This document shows, in pieces, positions 1 to 11,577 of a stretch of 64,000 nt of DNA; the first letter of the stretch is position 1; each line of letters opens with the position of its first letter. Source of the stretch: Macrophomina tecta (Eukaryota > Ascomycota > Dothideomycetes > Botryosphaeriales > Botryosphaeriaceae); the NCBI GenBank assembly GCA_024180945.1, contig JAKSGN010000023.1, positions 1,364,001 through 1,428,000 of the forward strand, in the 5' to 3' direction. Position numbers and translations under genes: made by a program. The notes beneath the pieces are model-generated. The model made no database searches. It was not told the DNA's origin and saw only the letters and a program-made list of their open reading frames with translations.

Positions 1-2967
1 AATGGCTCGCCCCTCTACGGCGCTCTGGACAGATTCGCACAGTTCTTTGTGGAACCGCTGTTCTTGGAGGAGGCACTGAATAGGGAGCTGAAAGCTGTCG
101 ACTCAGAGAACAAGAAGCACCGGCAGAGCGATACGTGGAGATTATATCAGCTCAACAAATCTCTCTCAAATCCCAAGCACCCTTCTGCCACTTTTCCACT
201 GGCAGCTACAGGACTCTTCACGACGACGCTCTGGCTCGCGGCGTGAAGATCGGGGATGAGTTTGTTAATTTTTACGAAAAGAATTACTCGGCGAATCGCA
301 TGAAGCTCGTTGTCTTGGGGCGCGAAGGCCTTGATAACCTAGAGTCTTGGGTGTCTGAGCTGTTCTCAGAAGTCAAGAACAAGGATCTTCCTCGGAACAG
401 ATGGGACGGGGCTCAACCCTTTACGGAAGAGGAGCTTCTCACCCGGGTCTTCGCAAAACCGGTGTCTGACATGCGGAACCTGGACCTTTGTTTCCCTTAC
501 CGCGAGGAGGAGGAACTCTACGAGCCGCAGCCAGGTCGCTATCTCAGCCATTTGGTTGGTCATGAGGGCCCGGGAAGCATTTTTGCTCACATCAAAGCAA
601 AGGGCTGGGCTATTGGATTGAATGCATATCCTGTGCCTTTGTGCCCCGGCTCCGCCTTCTTCAGCATTTCTGTCGGCCTGACCGAAGACGGGATTAAGAA
701 TTACAAGAGAGTCGTGCAGACCATCTTCCAGTACATTGCGATGTTGAACGAGCATGAGCCTATGGAGTGGATCTTCGACGAGATGAGGCGGATGAGCGAG
801 GTCGACTTCCACTCCAGACAAAAGAGCAGCGCCAGCTGCACTGCAAGCTCCCTCAGCGGCATCATGCAGAAGCCTTACAAGCGCGAACATCTTCTGAGTG
901 GACCTGTTCTCATCCGTAAATTCTACCCGGAGGCTATCAAGGCCGGCCTCCCTTGTCTGAGGCCTGACAACTTCCGTATGACCATCGTCAGCCAAGAGTT
1001 CCCTGGCGAGTGGGATCAGAGGGAAAAGTGGTAAGTTACCGAATACAAGTACAAGAATATCCCGCAGGATTTCCTTTCGGAGATCCGGGATGCCGCAAAG
1101 AGCGCTGTACCTGCGCGTCCAGCCGATCTCCATCTGCCCCACAAGAACGAGTTCATTCCTACGACAGGAGGAGAATTGGCGAACCACTGATTGCGCCAAA
1201 GCTGATTCGCAATGAGGGGAAGGTTCGCCTATGGTACAAGAAAGATGACCGCTTCTGGGTACCGAAGGCCAACGTCCACGTCACGCTGCGAGCCCTTCTT
1301 GTCGCGTCTACCCTTTCGGCCACTGCCATGGCACATCTCTACAGGGACTTGGTCGGAGATTCTTTGGCGGAGTACTCTTACGATGCAGAATTCGCGGGCA
1401 TCGCATACCGCATCTCGAACAGCGCTCTAGGTGTCGAAATTTCCGTCAGTGGCTACAACGACAAGACGCCAATCTTGCTCGAGAAGGTCCTCACGGCCAT
1501 GCGTGACTTGGAAGTCTGCGAGGAGCGATTCGACATCGCGAAGGAGAGGCTTGTTCAGCTGTTCCGCAACACTGGGTACCAACCGCCCTACTGCCACGTC
1601 AGCACCTACACTCGCTGTCTCAGCACCGAGAGAGCTTGGATCAACGAGAACTACCTGAAAGAGCTCCCGCACGTCATGGCGGAAGACATCCGCCGCTTCT
1701 ATCTGCAACTTCTCAAGCAAACTCACATGGAAATGCTTGCGCACGGCAACTTGTATAAGAAGGATGCGCGCAAGATGGCGGACATGGTCGAATCCACGCT
1801 CAAGGCAAGGCCGCTTTCGCCTTCTCAGTGGCCTATCCGCAGGAGCTTGATCTTTCCGGAAGGTTGCAATTACGTATACGAGCGTTCGTTGAAGGATCGG
1901 GCCAACGCAAACCACTGTGTCGAGTACTCTTGCTCGGTGAGTGCCAACCAGGATCGGGACCTGCGCGCAAAGCTACTTCTATGGGCCCAGATCGCTGACG
2001 AGCCTGCGTTCCACCAGCTTCGTACCAAGGAGCAGCTTGGATACATCGTTTTCAGAGGCGTGGCCGAGAACAATGGCTGGATGGGCTACCGTATACTCAT
2101 CCAGAGTGAGAGATGCCCCAAGTACTTGGAGGAGCGCATCGACCAGTTCTTGCTCGATGCCAGCAAGCTTCTGGAAGGGATGTCGGAACACGAGTTTGAG
2201 ACGCACAAAGAGAGTGTTCAGAATCGCAGGAGAGAGAAGTCAAAGAACCTCTCCGAGGAGACCGACAGACTCTGGTCGCACATCTGCAGCGAGAGCTTCG
2301 ACTTTGCGCTCGGTAAGTCAACCCATACTTAACGCCTTGATAGCATATCCCCATGGTGCTGACAAGCAAGAGTTGATCATGACGTGGTCCACATTGGGCT
2401 GCTCATCAAACCCAATCTCCCCGCCTTCTTCCATCACTAAATTACATCTCTCCGCATTCGTTCACCCGCGCCAAGATTTCGGTTAACATGCTCGCGGTCC
2501 TCATCCGCCGCTATGGCCACCTCAGTGCAGGACAGCACGACGGCCGAACTGAAGAACTCGTCTCTTATCACCGATTCCTTCAATTCCATGGACGTGGTTG
2601 CGGATACCTGCGGCCTCGCTGAGCGCCTCGAAGGCGTCGATGCCGTGAAGGGCGACGTGTAGGATGTCAAGGTTGGAGTTTCGGCAAACCTACTCGTGGA
2701 TATAGAGGCCGAGAGCCAGAAAGCTAAGAAACATATGCACATGGAAAAGGGCCAGAAGATGATTACTATGGCTCCTCCGCCCTTCGGCATCACTATCGCT
2801 CCGCAGTCAACCAGCGAAGAAAATGGAAAACGCACAAACAGACTGGAGAGGGTCAAAGTTATGAATGTGACAAGCTTCAAAGCCAGCTTCCAGCTTAGTA
2901 AGGGACCGGTATGCATAAAAAAAAACTAGACTATTTCAAGGAAATGGAGAATAGATTCGAAGATTAG
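1..2967 (+). pseudogene. STE23-like: Broken M16 zinc metallopeptidase (insulysin / STE23-like), C-terminal part
   Basis: The translation follows the middle and C-terminal domains of insulin-degrading enzyme / yeast Ste23 (peptide and pheromone-precursor processing), for example the stretch around RLWYKKDD.FWVPKANV and TKEQLGYIVF. The zinc-binding HxxEH domain would lie upstream of the window. The reading frame is broken: a 1-nt shift near 176-182, TAA at 1032-1034 where a Tyr codon is expected, another shift near 1155-1185, a possible intron or shift at about 2313-2370, TAA at 2438-2440 and TAG at 2659-2661. Homology resumes in new frames after each lesion and runs to a final stop at 2965-2967, with a family-like tail (SFKASFQLSKGP). 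Sequencing error could explain one shift but hardly all of them. STE23 is usually single copy and conserved, so this is probably a decayed paralogue. Confidence 0.82.
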
Positions 2968-3211
2968 AGGGCGAGTGTGTAATCGGAAGGCTAATGGGCT
3001 AATATAACTTTGAGTCATTCGGTCGATGGTGATTATTTTAATTGCGAGATCTGCGGTTACTACTGCACATAAATGCGAGGGTCACTTGATTTTTCTTGTT
3101 TCTGGTGCAGGAAGCAACCGAGAACGAAAAAATTACAGTCTTTGACCCAGAGTCTCCGCAGAACATCCTGCAGCCTGTATTTAGTCCCTGCTCGCGATTC
3201 TACAGTTAAGT
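2968..3211. other. Intergenic, no recognised feature
   Basis: Short AT-rich spacer between the STE23-like pseudogene and an MFS fragment. No gene, repeat or RNA was recognised. Confidence 0.4.
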
Positions 3212-3349
3212 TTCTTTCCGTTCGCCATCCTGCGCGCGCTCTGTCAGACGCTGGGCGTTGCCATTGGCGGGGTCGTGTTCCAAAAACAGGTCCGGCAGAA
3301 GCTACAGGCCCCATTTCAGCATTATGTGGCCTGTTATTGGGAGCATTAG
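3212..3349 (+). pseudogene. Fragment of an MFS transporter C-terminal helix region
   Basis: A 45-codon open segment carries LGVAIGGVVFQ followed by a basic QVRQKL loop. This resembles the late transmembrane segment of fungal DHA-type drug/H+ antiporters (typically GQTWGVAIGGxxFQN). It ends at TAG 3347-3349 and nothing before or after it in any frame restores a transporter. I read it as a small relic. The identification rests on one short motif. Confidence 0.4.
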
Positions 3350-5936
3350 ACCGTTGAACTCGAGAGAGCGTTCATCCCTCTCGCATGGTTTTATCTCCGC
3401 TCCCAACCGTTCCGCGGCCCTTGCGGACACAATGTTTTTAACTCTGTTATCCGACAGAATCAATAAGAGGGCTATTTGCGACCTCGAACTGCCCCACTTT
3501 GATTGCTGGTATACGGATATATATACCCTGAGCTTTTCGTGCGGTTTTATCTTGCATATAGTCAGCAATGGACGTCGCCACGATGTGGCAGAGTGATTTG
3601 CGTAATGGCAATAGCGTCATTCACAGAGACATAACTTTGGCTGGCCCTGTGGGTGATGGCGTTTGAGGGGAAGGCTAAAGAACATTGTGATAATTCCCGG
3701 TGCGAAAAGGATCAACCACGGAACAATATGGCAAGCTTACTGCATGCAAAACGGTGTTAAATGATGTGAAATCGACGTGATCTTATGTGCGAGCGCGAGA
3801 ATGACCGGAAAGGGGGTTAATATTGCCAGCTGCACACAGCCACGCACGCCCCGCTGTGTGGGATGATCGGATTACCTCCATCCGCACGGATGGTATTGAG
3901 TATTCTGACCCCTGCTGCATAAGCCTCGTTCCCAGCCCAGTCCTTCCACCTTCCAACAAAGCGGTATCAGTCGCATGGCATGCAAATGTTCCCGCTTGCC
4001 AATTGCGGCTAAGGACATTGCGGCACATCTGTGCCGCATCGATGTGATCACATTGATACCTGCACTGCGGACGTAATGCCGCAAGCTACAAGCTGCATGC
4101 TGCATGAAACCAGCAGTAAACAATTATCGTGAGTCAGCCGCCTCAAGTCGCAGCTTTTGCGAATGCCATATTCTCATCACTGAATGCTTCAGACATGCGG
4201 CAGATGAGCCGTGATGTATTTGATAGGAGCCCCCAAAGCCTCCGTAAAGTTGAGTAAAATACCTTATTTGCTTTTACTAGGGGCGCAGCTGCCCTGCCGC
4301 AACTTTCGCGCCTCCATCCTTGTTCTTGGAGAAGATGTTCTCTGCCAATATCACATTCCTTCTTCGCTTACACACGTACTGATACTTCGTCCGCCTGAAC
4401 AGGGGAAAGGGGATGAGCCAAGCTGTCTTAGAAATGTTAGCTTATGCAGGCTGCAAATCGACGAGGCATTCCTGGCGTCGGCAGAGTCCTCTTCAAACCA
4501 AAATAGCCTGAAGCATGTAGGCATAGTGTCTCAGCATCAGTGTAGCAATAGATAAGTGTTACATTTGTGCCACAAAGGCTTCTGTGGAACCGTAGCTCAT
4601 GTTCATCTGGTTTCTTTGGCTATTTGACAGGAGCATGTCCATAGTTACGCACGCAACGAGCTGGACGCAGTCAGTGTGTTTCCCTCTGCTACGATCAATC
4701 TCTTGCGCGGCTTCTAAAACAGGATCGTAGTACTGTATGTAATTGCTTGCTTCATTTCCCACTCAATGGCAGTCTGTGTGACGTTCAGCAGTCACTTATC
4801 GGGACGCTCATCATACTCCAGACCCTTCTTGACTGCCTGGGAGAGCTTGTTTCTGACCTTGCCCTTGATGTTGGCCCAAATCCGCTTCTCCGGGACAGAA
4901 TTGTTTCCCCAGTATTCATCGATGAAGAGACTTGGACTAAGATTTATCCCTCCATGCTTCCATAATAGTGACCGGGCTCAGCAATGACCCTTGACATGAC
5001 CGCGGAACAACGGCTTTGAAAGAGTATGTAACATTTGACCCGCTTTTAGTGACGAGACGGTTGACTCACAGTGCGCTGATGAAGCGGCATGGGCTGCATC
5101 TGATGGATGAGTTATTGGTCAGGATATTACCGCGCGGCATGGCGCTGATTCCACTCGTCCTGTGTCCCTTGTCCCACCAAACCGGCAAGTTGCCCCAGTT
5201 TTCGTCCGTCCAAGCGTTCAAATGGAGAAGGCCAGTAGATTTGTACGAGCCCGTGCATACATCAGGCACCGCGGGCGGTTGCTGATCTCATAGGCTGCCT
5301 CGTTAAAAAGAAAATGGCGCCGGTGCGCCGCAACCACGTTCTCCGGGCGGTAAATACATACGCGAGGTCCGGAGAATCACTTACAGGGAGAACGGGGCCG
5401 CAGTCGCGGAAAAGCTGTCACTCCGCCGCCCCACCCACAAATCCGCCTACGAGTATGGGGAAGTAGGCCTCCGGGTCGCCATTGTGGAGGAGTTACCGGG
5501 CTTGTATGAATGTAATGGATTGAAATTACGCCCACACCCCCCTCTCCCCCCGCGGCCCCCGCTGCGGAACGACCGAACCATCCAATGTCTCCAAGTGAGG
5601 CGCATCTTCAGTGCCTTGCCACTTGACTCGTAAGTGATGGGTCTGAAATGCCCGAAGCTGTTGTGGAAAACGATCGTAGTGCCCTCGGACCTGCTAGTGG
5701 ACACTGGTACAGCTTAAGCTCGAAACCGGCGTTTGGACTCTACCAACATAGCAGTTCCAGATTGCCACCCATGTCTGGGAGAAGCGAGTCATTGGCCCAT
5801 TAATTTTCTCGCCGCTCCGCTGAGCCGGTCTGTATCTTAGCACCTGCCGCTTCGCCTTCGTTGCGCCGCTTTGACCTCATTCGTTCAACCATCACTGCAT
5901 CCGGACCAGGTGAGGCTCCCGGTGGTCCGTGCTACA
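3350..5936. other. Gene-poor region; possible decayed coding traces on the minus strand at 4559-5290
   Basis: No convincing gene. On the minus strand, short open segments at about 5270-5066, 4960-4800 and 4760-4559 have amino-acid-like composition (for example WGNLPVWWDKGH and EKRIWANIKGKVRNKL) and could be pieces of one dead gene. I could not assign a family, and the frames do not join cleanly. Confidence 0.25.
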
Positions 5937-6023
5937 CAGTGCACACCGATTTCAAAGTGCTGTACTGACAATGCACACCAGTTTTGAAGTGCTGTGCTCG
6001 CAGTGCACACCGGTTTCACACTA
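5937..6023 (+). repeat. 32-bp tandem repeat, about 2.7 copies
   Basis: Three consecutive units start at 5937, 5969 and 6001. Each begins CARTGCACACC and continues with a TTT(C/G)AAAGTGCTGT-like stretch; the third is cut off after about 23 bp. The copies differ at several positions, so the array is not a very recent expansion. Confidence 0.7.
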
Positions 6024-7985
6024 AACCACACCATGTTCCTGAATTAGCATGGCCGAGGCCTTAGGAACGGCGTATCGAGGTCTTGAGGCTACCTCCGACA
6101 CAGATCCAGTTTCCACCAGCCCTGAAGTCTCCTCTATCGGCGGATCTTTTGAAGCTTCACGAAACTCTAGTCCTCTGAAATCCACGGTCTGCTTACAGTT
6201 AGAGTCAGGACAGGAAGGTCCGGGATCAATCGTCAAGGCCGGTAGGACGCAACAGGACCGCTTGGAGCACACAGGCCTAGATTTGATGTGTTGCTCCCAT
6301 TTCCAACAAACGCCACATCTCTTTCCTCGCTTATAACTGCCAACATAGTCATGCGCGCCGAGACATACTACGTACACTGAGCGTGGTCGGCTTGGCGAAT
6401 TTTGACTGGCGTGCACTTGTCCATTATCGTCAGCACGACCACCGCTCCGAGCATCATTTGGAGCTCGCCCGACGAGTTGATTTTTAGATGGTGACAGCGA
6501 ATTTGTGAGATAAAACAATAGCGTTTAGAACTTAGGACTTGACCGAAGTATGAGCGCAATTATGGTCGTAATAATGCCATCGCCCTCCGCCCGCCTTCGA
6601 CCAGCACTTCTTCCCCATCGCCCCCCCTACAGTGCGGCCGGTCTTAAGCTCAGTTCACGATTTCCGTTCGACATGTCCTTCAATTTTGCTAGCGTCGACC
6701 TGTTGAGCAATAACCTTTACGTATTAGTCCTATCTCCGCTTAGGCGGAAGCAGGTTGCTAGCATCAGTATCAGACTCTGTTAGCGGCTCTGTGGATGGAC
6801 AACATCCGTGGACAGCTTGAAGACAGAGCGCATAGGGCATGAAATTAGAAAAGAAACGGATGTCTTACACAAACGCGGCGCTAATGGAAATCGCTCGTTG
6901 AAAGCCAAGTAAAGTACCGAGAGCTAAGCGCAGCATTCTCTACCAAAACATAGAGCCGTACAAAGAAAAGGAAAACAACCGGTTACGTCTCCCGTACTTA
7001 GTGGTCCTAGTAGCACGGGAGTTTCCTAACGGGGAATTTAAGAACTGGGGACGTTACCAGCAACTGCTTCCGCACGCCGAGCAGCTTCTTAGCGCTGAGG
7101 CAGCAACCGGCGGGTTGCAAAGGGAATCGGCTCAAATCTTCACAAATGTTGCATGGTATATGTGGATGAAATGAAGCTATAAGATGGCAGAGGGGCTGAA
7201 CCGGCAGGCGCTGGAAGGGAGGGAGAGGGAGTTGGGGGTTGCAGCTCCTAGATACGCTCATCTCTGTCCACAACCTCACTGATCTATTACAACAACATCA
7301 GCAGTACGAAGATGCAAACAAGCTGTACCAACGGTCATGCGACGGCTTCGAACAGACGCTCGGTTCCCAGCCTCCAATAACTACGGCCCTGTCTGACTAA
7401 ACTTCTCAGCCTTGCAGCAAATCGCAAGGCAAGCTGGGCTCTAGCATAGCTTAGAATCGGTCTGCAACCATAGAACTCCATTCAGTGACCCTTTCCGTCC
7501 TAAATCCAGATGCGAATCTGTCGAACTTTTGAGAAAAGTGATGAATTGTGCAGCAGCTGGCTATCTGTAGAGGGTGGGGGAGAGGGTCCTATATACCCCA
7601 CACGGGTGAGCGGATGCACCGGAAAGTCACATGATTCTCAAGTCTGACAGAATCAGCAAGCGATAGCCAAAGGCATAACCAAGGCTCAATCGTCACGCGT
7701 TGGAGGGAAATATTCCGTAAAATTACTTTGCAGTCTAAAGAGCATCTACTGGTTGCCATCCACATTGCAACAGCTTCTCGTTTAATTCGCGTGTTTGCTT
7801 CATGCTGTGAATACCAGATCACTTAATTTGTACATTAATGAGAGCCGAAGGAGACAAGGATATAAAAGGATCCGCGGCTTGTGTCTGCAAAACAGGATTT
7901 ACGGATTGATCCAAACTATCCACACATAGCTTATGAAAACTCTAATCCATTCCAGCGCGCTACTCGCGTCTGTGGAAGGTTCCTC
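6024..7985. other. Intergenic, no recognised gene
   Basis: Mixed-composition DNA with short open frames on both strands, none with family signatures. A TATAAAAG motif lies at about 7861-7868 on the plus strand, but no plus-strand gene follows it. Confidence 0.35.
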
Positions 7986-8504
7986 TCACATATTCAGCTT
8001 CTCGATGACCTTGCCAACCAGTTGGTCTAGCGTCTCCACAAGCTGGACGTTGTACTTCTCGCACACAATCTCAACGTTCCCCTTCCGGTAAAACCCATCC
8101 GGACAGCATACCACCATCTTTCCGGTCGAGGCGAACAGGCCCAGCTCGAGCAGGGATACAGGGGCCTTCGTGTTGGGGTCGAAGTACATGGCGATGATGT
8201 CGCAGCGACTCTGCTTTTCAAGTTCCCACTCGACCTGCTCGCGGAACCGCGGGTCCGATGCGCTCTGCTTCCACGAGCTGTCCCAGTTTTCGCGGCGAGG
8301 ATTGAAAATAGTGATAGGGAGGTACGCGAGACGCATAGTCAAGGCAGCTTGCCAGTCCTCGGCCGCCCCCATCTCGATGGATCCTGCAAGGAAGATAGAC
8401 CGTCCGCTAATTGGACCCTCTTCAGGAGCTTTGCATACGCGCGCCGGGGGCGTGGTAGGAGTGAAAGGTTCAGAAGGCGTTATTATGGAGGGCGTGAAGG
8501 ACAT
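7986..8504 (-). CDS. Nucleoside 2-deoxyribosyltransferase-like protein
   Basis: An uninterrupted 172-residue frame. The ATG at 8504 is preferred because upstream in-frame residues lie in what should be 5' UTR and a TATA-like box sits about 130 bp further upstream. After a Pro/Thr-rich N-terminus come SIFLAGSIEMG (about residues 45-55), FNPRRENWDSSW (about 75-86), FREQVEWELE and MYFDPNTKAPVSLLELG. This is the pattern of the nucleoside 2-deoxyribosyltransferase-like fold (PF15891-type), in which the Rossmann-like core binds a nucleoside and a Glu in the SLLELG region acts as nucleophile in related enzymes. The family would act on nucleosides or nucleotides in the cytosol; the substrate here is unknown. 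It stands alone, with no operon-like neighbour. Family assignment is fairly secure; the biochemical role is inference. Confidence 0.8.
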   Translation of the reverse strand: MSFTPSIITPSEPFTPTTPPARVCKAPEEGPISGRSIFLAGSIEMGAAEDWQAALTMRLAYLPITIFNPRRENWDSSWKQSASDPRFREQVEWELEKQSRCDIIAMYFDPNTKAPVSLLELGLFASTGKMVVCCPDGFYRKGNVEIVCEKYNVQLVETLDQLVGKVIEKLNM

Positions 8505-8630
8505 TGTGTTTATTTTATTGCTGAGGTTGAGGAAAGACTTAGAGAGCAGTACGTTCACGGAGTACTTGCAGTGAAGCAAAGAGGAGAAGAAGATGTTCCA
8601 AGAGAGTTGACCCTATGCGGGGACCTAACG

Positions 8631-8639
8631 TCTCTTATA
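8631..8639 (-). promoter_or_regulatory. TATA-like box upstream of the deoxyribosyltransferase-like gene
   Basis: The minus strand reads TATAAGAGA about 127 bp upstream of the ATG at 8504, a plausible core promoter spacing for a fungal gene with a roughly 100-nt leader. Confidence 0.35.
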
Positions 8640-9689
8640 TGTGCATTTTCCACTTGGGATGGAGATTTCCGGCCTTTGTTGTCACGCGGTGGGCCCATGA
8701 AACTGACCAGGAAAGCGTTGGGCTAAAGGTGGCGCAGCGGGGGCTGAGCCTATAGCAGCGATCCTTCGGTCGCCTTGGCTTCCGATGGGTTATCTGCATT
8801 CTATGGGAACAAATGTTGCCTGTTATAATTAAGACATGGATAGTAACAGATGCTCGAACGAGGAGTCATATTTACCGTACACTAGGATCATATGCAAATT
8901 AACGACTCTAGCCTCCATCGGCAACATGTTTCCGAAAAAAGTCGTATTAAATAATATCAGAAGGGCGTTGGGTTCATCATAGCTAAGGGTCTTTGATATC
9001 TCAGTTCTTTTTTCTTTTTTTTTAAAAAAAAAAGAATGAAAAGAAAAAAAGAGAAAAAAAAGTACGCCCAAAAGAATTCCTTTGTATATAAAATAATCAA
9101 GATTTATAACCAAAGGAATGTAGGGTTACAGTGGACCGACCGTGTTGTGTTTCAGTCGGTGCTGCAAGACCATCAGGCCAACCTAGAGCGACTAGCAGTA
9201 GCCAACCAGTCAGCAAAAGGTACAGCAATGATCAGCCGGGTGGCTGATCGTGCCTCAATGACTTTATATACAGTGGTGGTTCGTAAAATGTAGATGTCGA
9301 GGATATCTCATGCCATACATGTTGGGTGAGAAGGAATCTTCCCGGATTCCACAGAACATTCGTGGAGATGTAACTAGTGATAATGATCGAAGAGGATCAT
9401 TTCTAATTGAAGCTCACATAAAGAAACCTGAAATATTAAGGATAATCACGTACTTCAGGCCGCTTCGTATCATCTCCAAATGCTAGATAGGTGCTTTCAA
9501 TACAGGCGGGACTGATAGGCTGCCTCATTGACCGTAAACTCCATGACTGGAACCGTGTGGCTCGGCTGTGTGGCTTAGCACGGTCTGCCTCATCTTACGG
9601 CTTTTTTCTCATCCCTGGCTCCACTAGGCATCCTCGTATGGCGGGCCAGAAGGCTGAGCACCGATCCGACCATGTGTCATAAGAATAAC
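8640..9689. other. Intergenic with A/T-rich low-complexity tract
   Basis: No gene recognised. About 9007-9063 is a dense run of T then A with few other bases, which generates spurious Lys/Phe-rich frames on both strands. Confidence 0.4.
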
Positions 9690-9895
9690 ATTACCCTTCA
9701 TGGCCTACTCATTTGACGAAGGAGGCTTGCGCGTAGCTCGCCCCTTGAGGTTATAATGTTATGAAGACGAGCTCAGCTACCTCCCTTATCAGTCATCAGA
9801 TACTTCATTAGCTTATCATTCATCCTGGGACGTCTTGGGATCAGCCCCAGGGGGCGCCTCGATGCAAGGTAATCAAGTCACTCATTAATCGTCTG
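9690..9895 (-). repeat. Dispersed repeat family R2, copy 1
   Basis: Read on the minus strand, this contains GAGTGACTTGATTACC, then CCCAAGACGTCCCAGG followed by ATGAATGATAAGCTAATGA, and then a GGGAGGTAGCTGAGCTC-like block. The same ordered blocks occur at 45440-45600 and 48740-48905 on the plus strand. The nature of the family is unresolved; an LTR or its remnant is possible. Edges are approximate. Confidence 0.6.
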
Positions 9896-10735
9896 TTGCA
9901 TCCCCACTAACTCGACAGCAGCATAGAATAATGGGTGCTTAGCACATTTTAACGCTCCTGCAGTTGCTGTGATTGTTGTTATATTGCTATCAGCTGGGTG
10001 TTAAACATGTCAATCTGCTGCGTGGTTCCCTCACACCCGTTGCTGCAGGCGACTGCCGATGTTACTCCGTGGGGTCAACAAAGCGCCCACCTTCGTATGC
10101 TGAAGCATAACTCCGTTGACAGTTGAGAAGCGTCGCCATGGACGTCTCCATCCACCCACTCCTCGTCGCGCCGCCGCCCAAGAAGCAGCTTTCGCCCTCC
10201 AGACTTAAACTGCCACCGGCGAAAGCCTCCATTGCGACCGTGTACCTCTCGACTCGCCCGCTTCCATTAGCCAAATCCCCACTAGCCTTACAACTACAAC
10301 AGTGAAATAATTGCCCTAGAATTTACAGATGTATACTTCTAATTCTCCTCATTCGTGCTGTGTAGTTTAAGTTTCGATAACTTCTTTTGTTGTTGCGCAA
10401 TATTGAGTAGAAACAGAGGTCTTTTTTGATAAATGTAGAGCGGACCTCGCTCAATATCCCCTTTTTGATATGTAATTTGCCACGTGTCGTCGCACGCGTC
10501 CATCTGAGCCGGCTCAACGCGCATCGCACGCGTGCGACTCGAATTTGGACCTTGGGGCAGACGCCCACGTTAGATGAGTCAGAGCTGAGTCATCTTGATT
10601 AGACAGCTTGGCTCGAACGCACAAGAAACTCGGAGCTACAAACGCGGGGTCTCTTCTGCTGGTTTGGAAGAGGTATTGTTAGATCTTTACGAATATCGAA
10701 TCTCGAATCTCGAAAAATAATAAAAGCTGGCTGCA
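9896..10735. other. Intergenic before LINE fragment
   Basis: Short open frames at 10062-10305 on both strands have no recognisable motif. Nothing else was supported. Confidence 0.3.
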
Positions 10736-11577
10736 ATGCCGGCGGCGTCGGCCGAAGAAGGTGCGGGCGGAGATGGACGCGTCGCGGACGCGTCGGAGCA
10801 CATCTCACTCCGCCAGATCGACCGCACCGACTATCGAGCTCTTCACCGTGGAAAACCGTCCACTGAGGCTTCATCTCGCCCAGCTAAGCCGAGGAAATTG
10901 ACTAAGGAAATTACTCTCGATGATATTGTCGACCTGCTAGAGGCAATCTCTGACCAGAACAAGCGCCTGACGATGCAATGCACGAAAAACGAAGATCAGA
11001 TTAAGAGCCTGACTGAAAAACTCCAACAGTCCCAAGAAGCACGTTAACAGCTAACGGAGCAGGTTTCCGAACTAAAGAAAGAAATATCGGAACTCGTCGA
11101 GATTACGCGTGGAAGCACCGCTTCGCAGATCCAGGGTAGCACCACCTACGCGAGCGTTCTTCGTGGAGATTCGCCACCGAATCAAGTTGGCAGGGGTGCT
11201 CTGCCAAGCGCCACCGCCGTGCCAACTGCGACGCCAGCAAAGGCAGCTCACGTCGAACTTGATCTGACCAACGTGGAATTTGACATCACCAAAGCAGGGG
11301 ACATTCGTGCGCGTTTCCAAGAGGCGCTTAAGAGCCAAGAGGCGACGAAGAACATTAAGTGCTGCGGGCTAACGCGGAGCCTGAGCGAACTAACCAAAGT
11401 GCGCTTTCTCTTTTGTTGCGAGAGGGACGAGGAGGAGGTAAGGGCCAACACGGGCTGGCTAGACAACGCTTTTCGAGGGGCCAGGATGCGGGGCCCACAG
11501 TGGTACCCGGTAAAGGTCGACAACATCAACAAGACAGCGGTCTTCAACGAGGAGCGGACGGCGCTTAGGACAGATGC
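10736..11577 (+). mobile_element. Tad-like LINE ORF1 (gag-like) fragment, 3'-truncated
   Basis: Starts at ATG 10736. It runs through an acidic/coiled-coil part (ISDQNKRLTMQC.., QIKSLTEKLQQS..) and a Ser/Thr linker into the conserved fungal LINE ORF1 core GWLDNAFRGARMRGPQWYPV. A similar core (GWLESAFHGARTRDRQWHPI) occurs in the minus-strand LINE at 53.7-54.8 kb. One in-frame TAA at 11045-11047 interrupts the frame; CAA to TAA would explain it. Homology ends abruptly near 11577, where a pogo element on the opposite strand begins, so the zinc knuckles and ORF2 are absent. ORF1 proteins bind element RNA in the RNP; this copy is dead. Confidence 0.75.

Noticed and set aside
366..1199. Long minus-strand open frame opposite the STE23-like gene
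   Set aside because: It is the antisense shadow of the peptidase coding sequence, with no family motifs; the plus-strand reading has clear homology.
4559..5290. Possible decayed enzyme gene on the minus strand
   Set aside because: The short segments look protein-like but do not match any family I can name and do not join in a consistent order; left as a note.
6021..6518. 165-codon minus-strand frame
   Set aside because: It overlaps the edge of a tandem repeat, has no domain and has mixed composition; not supported as a gene.
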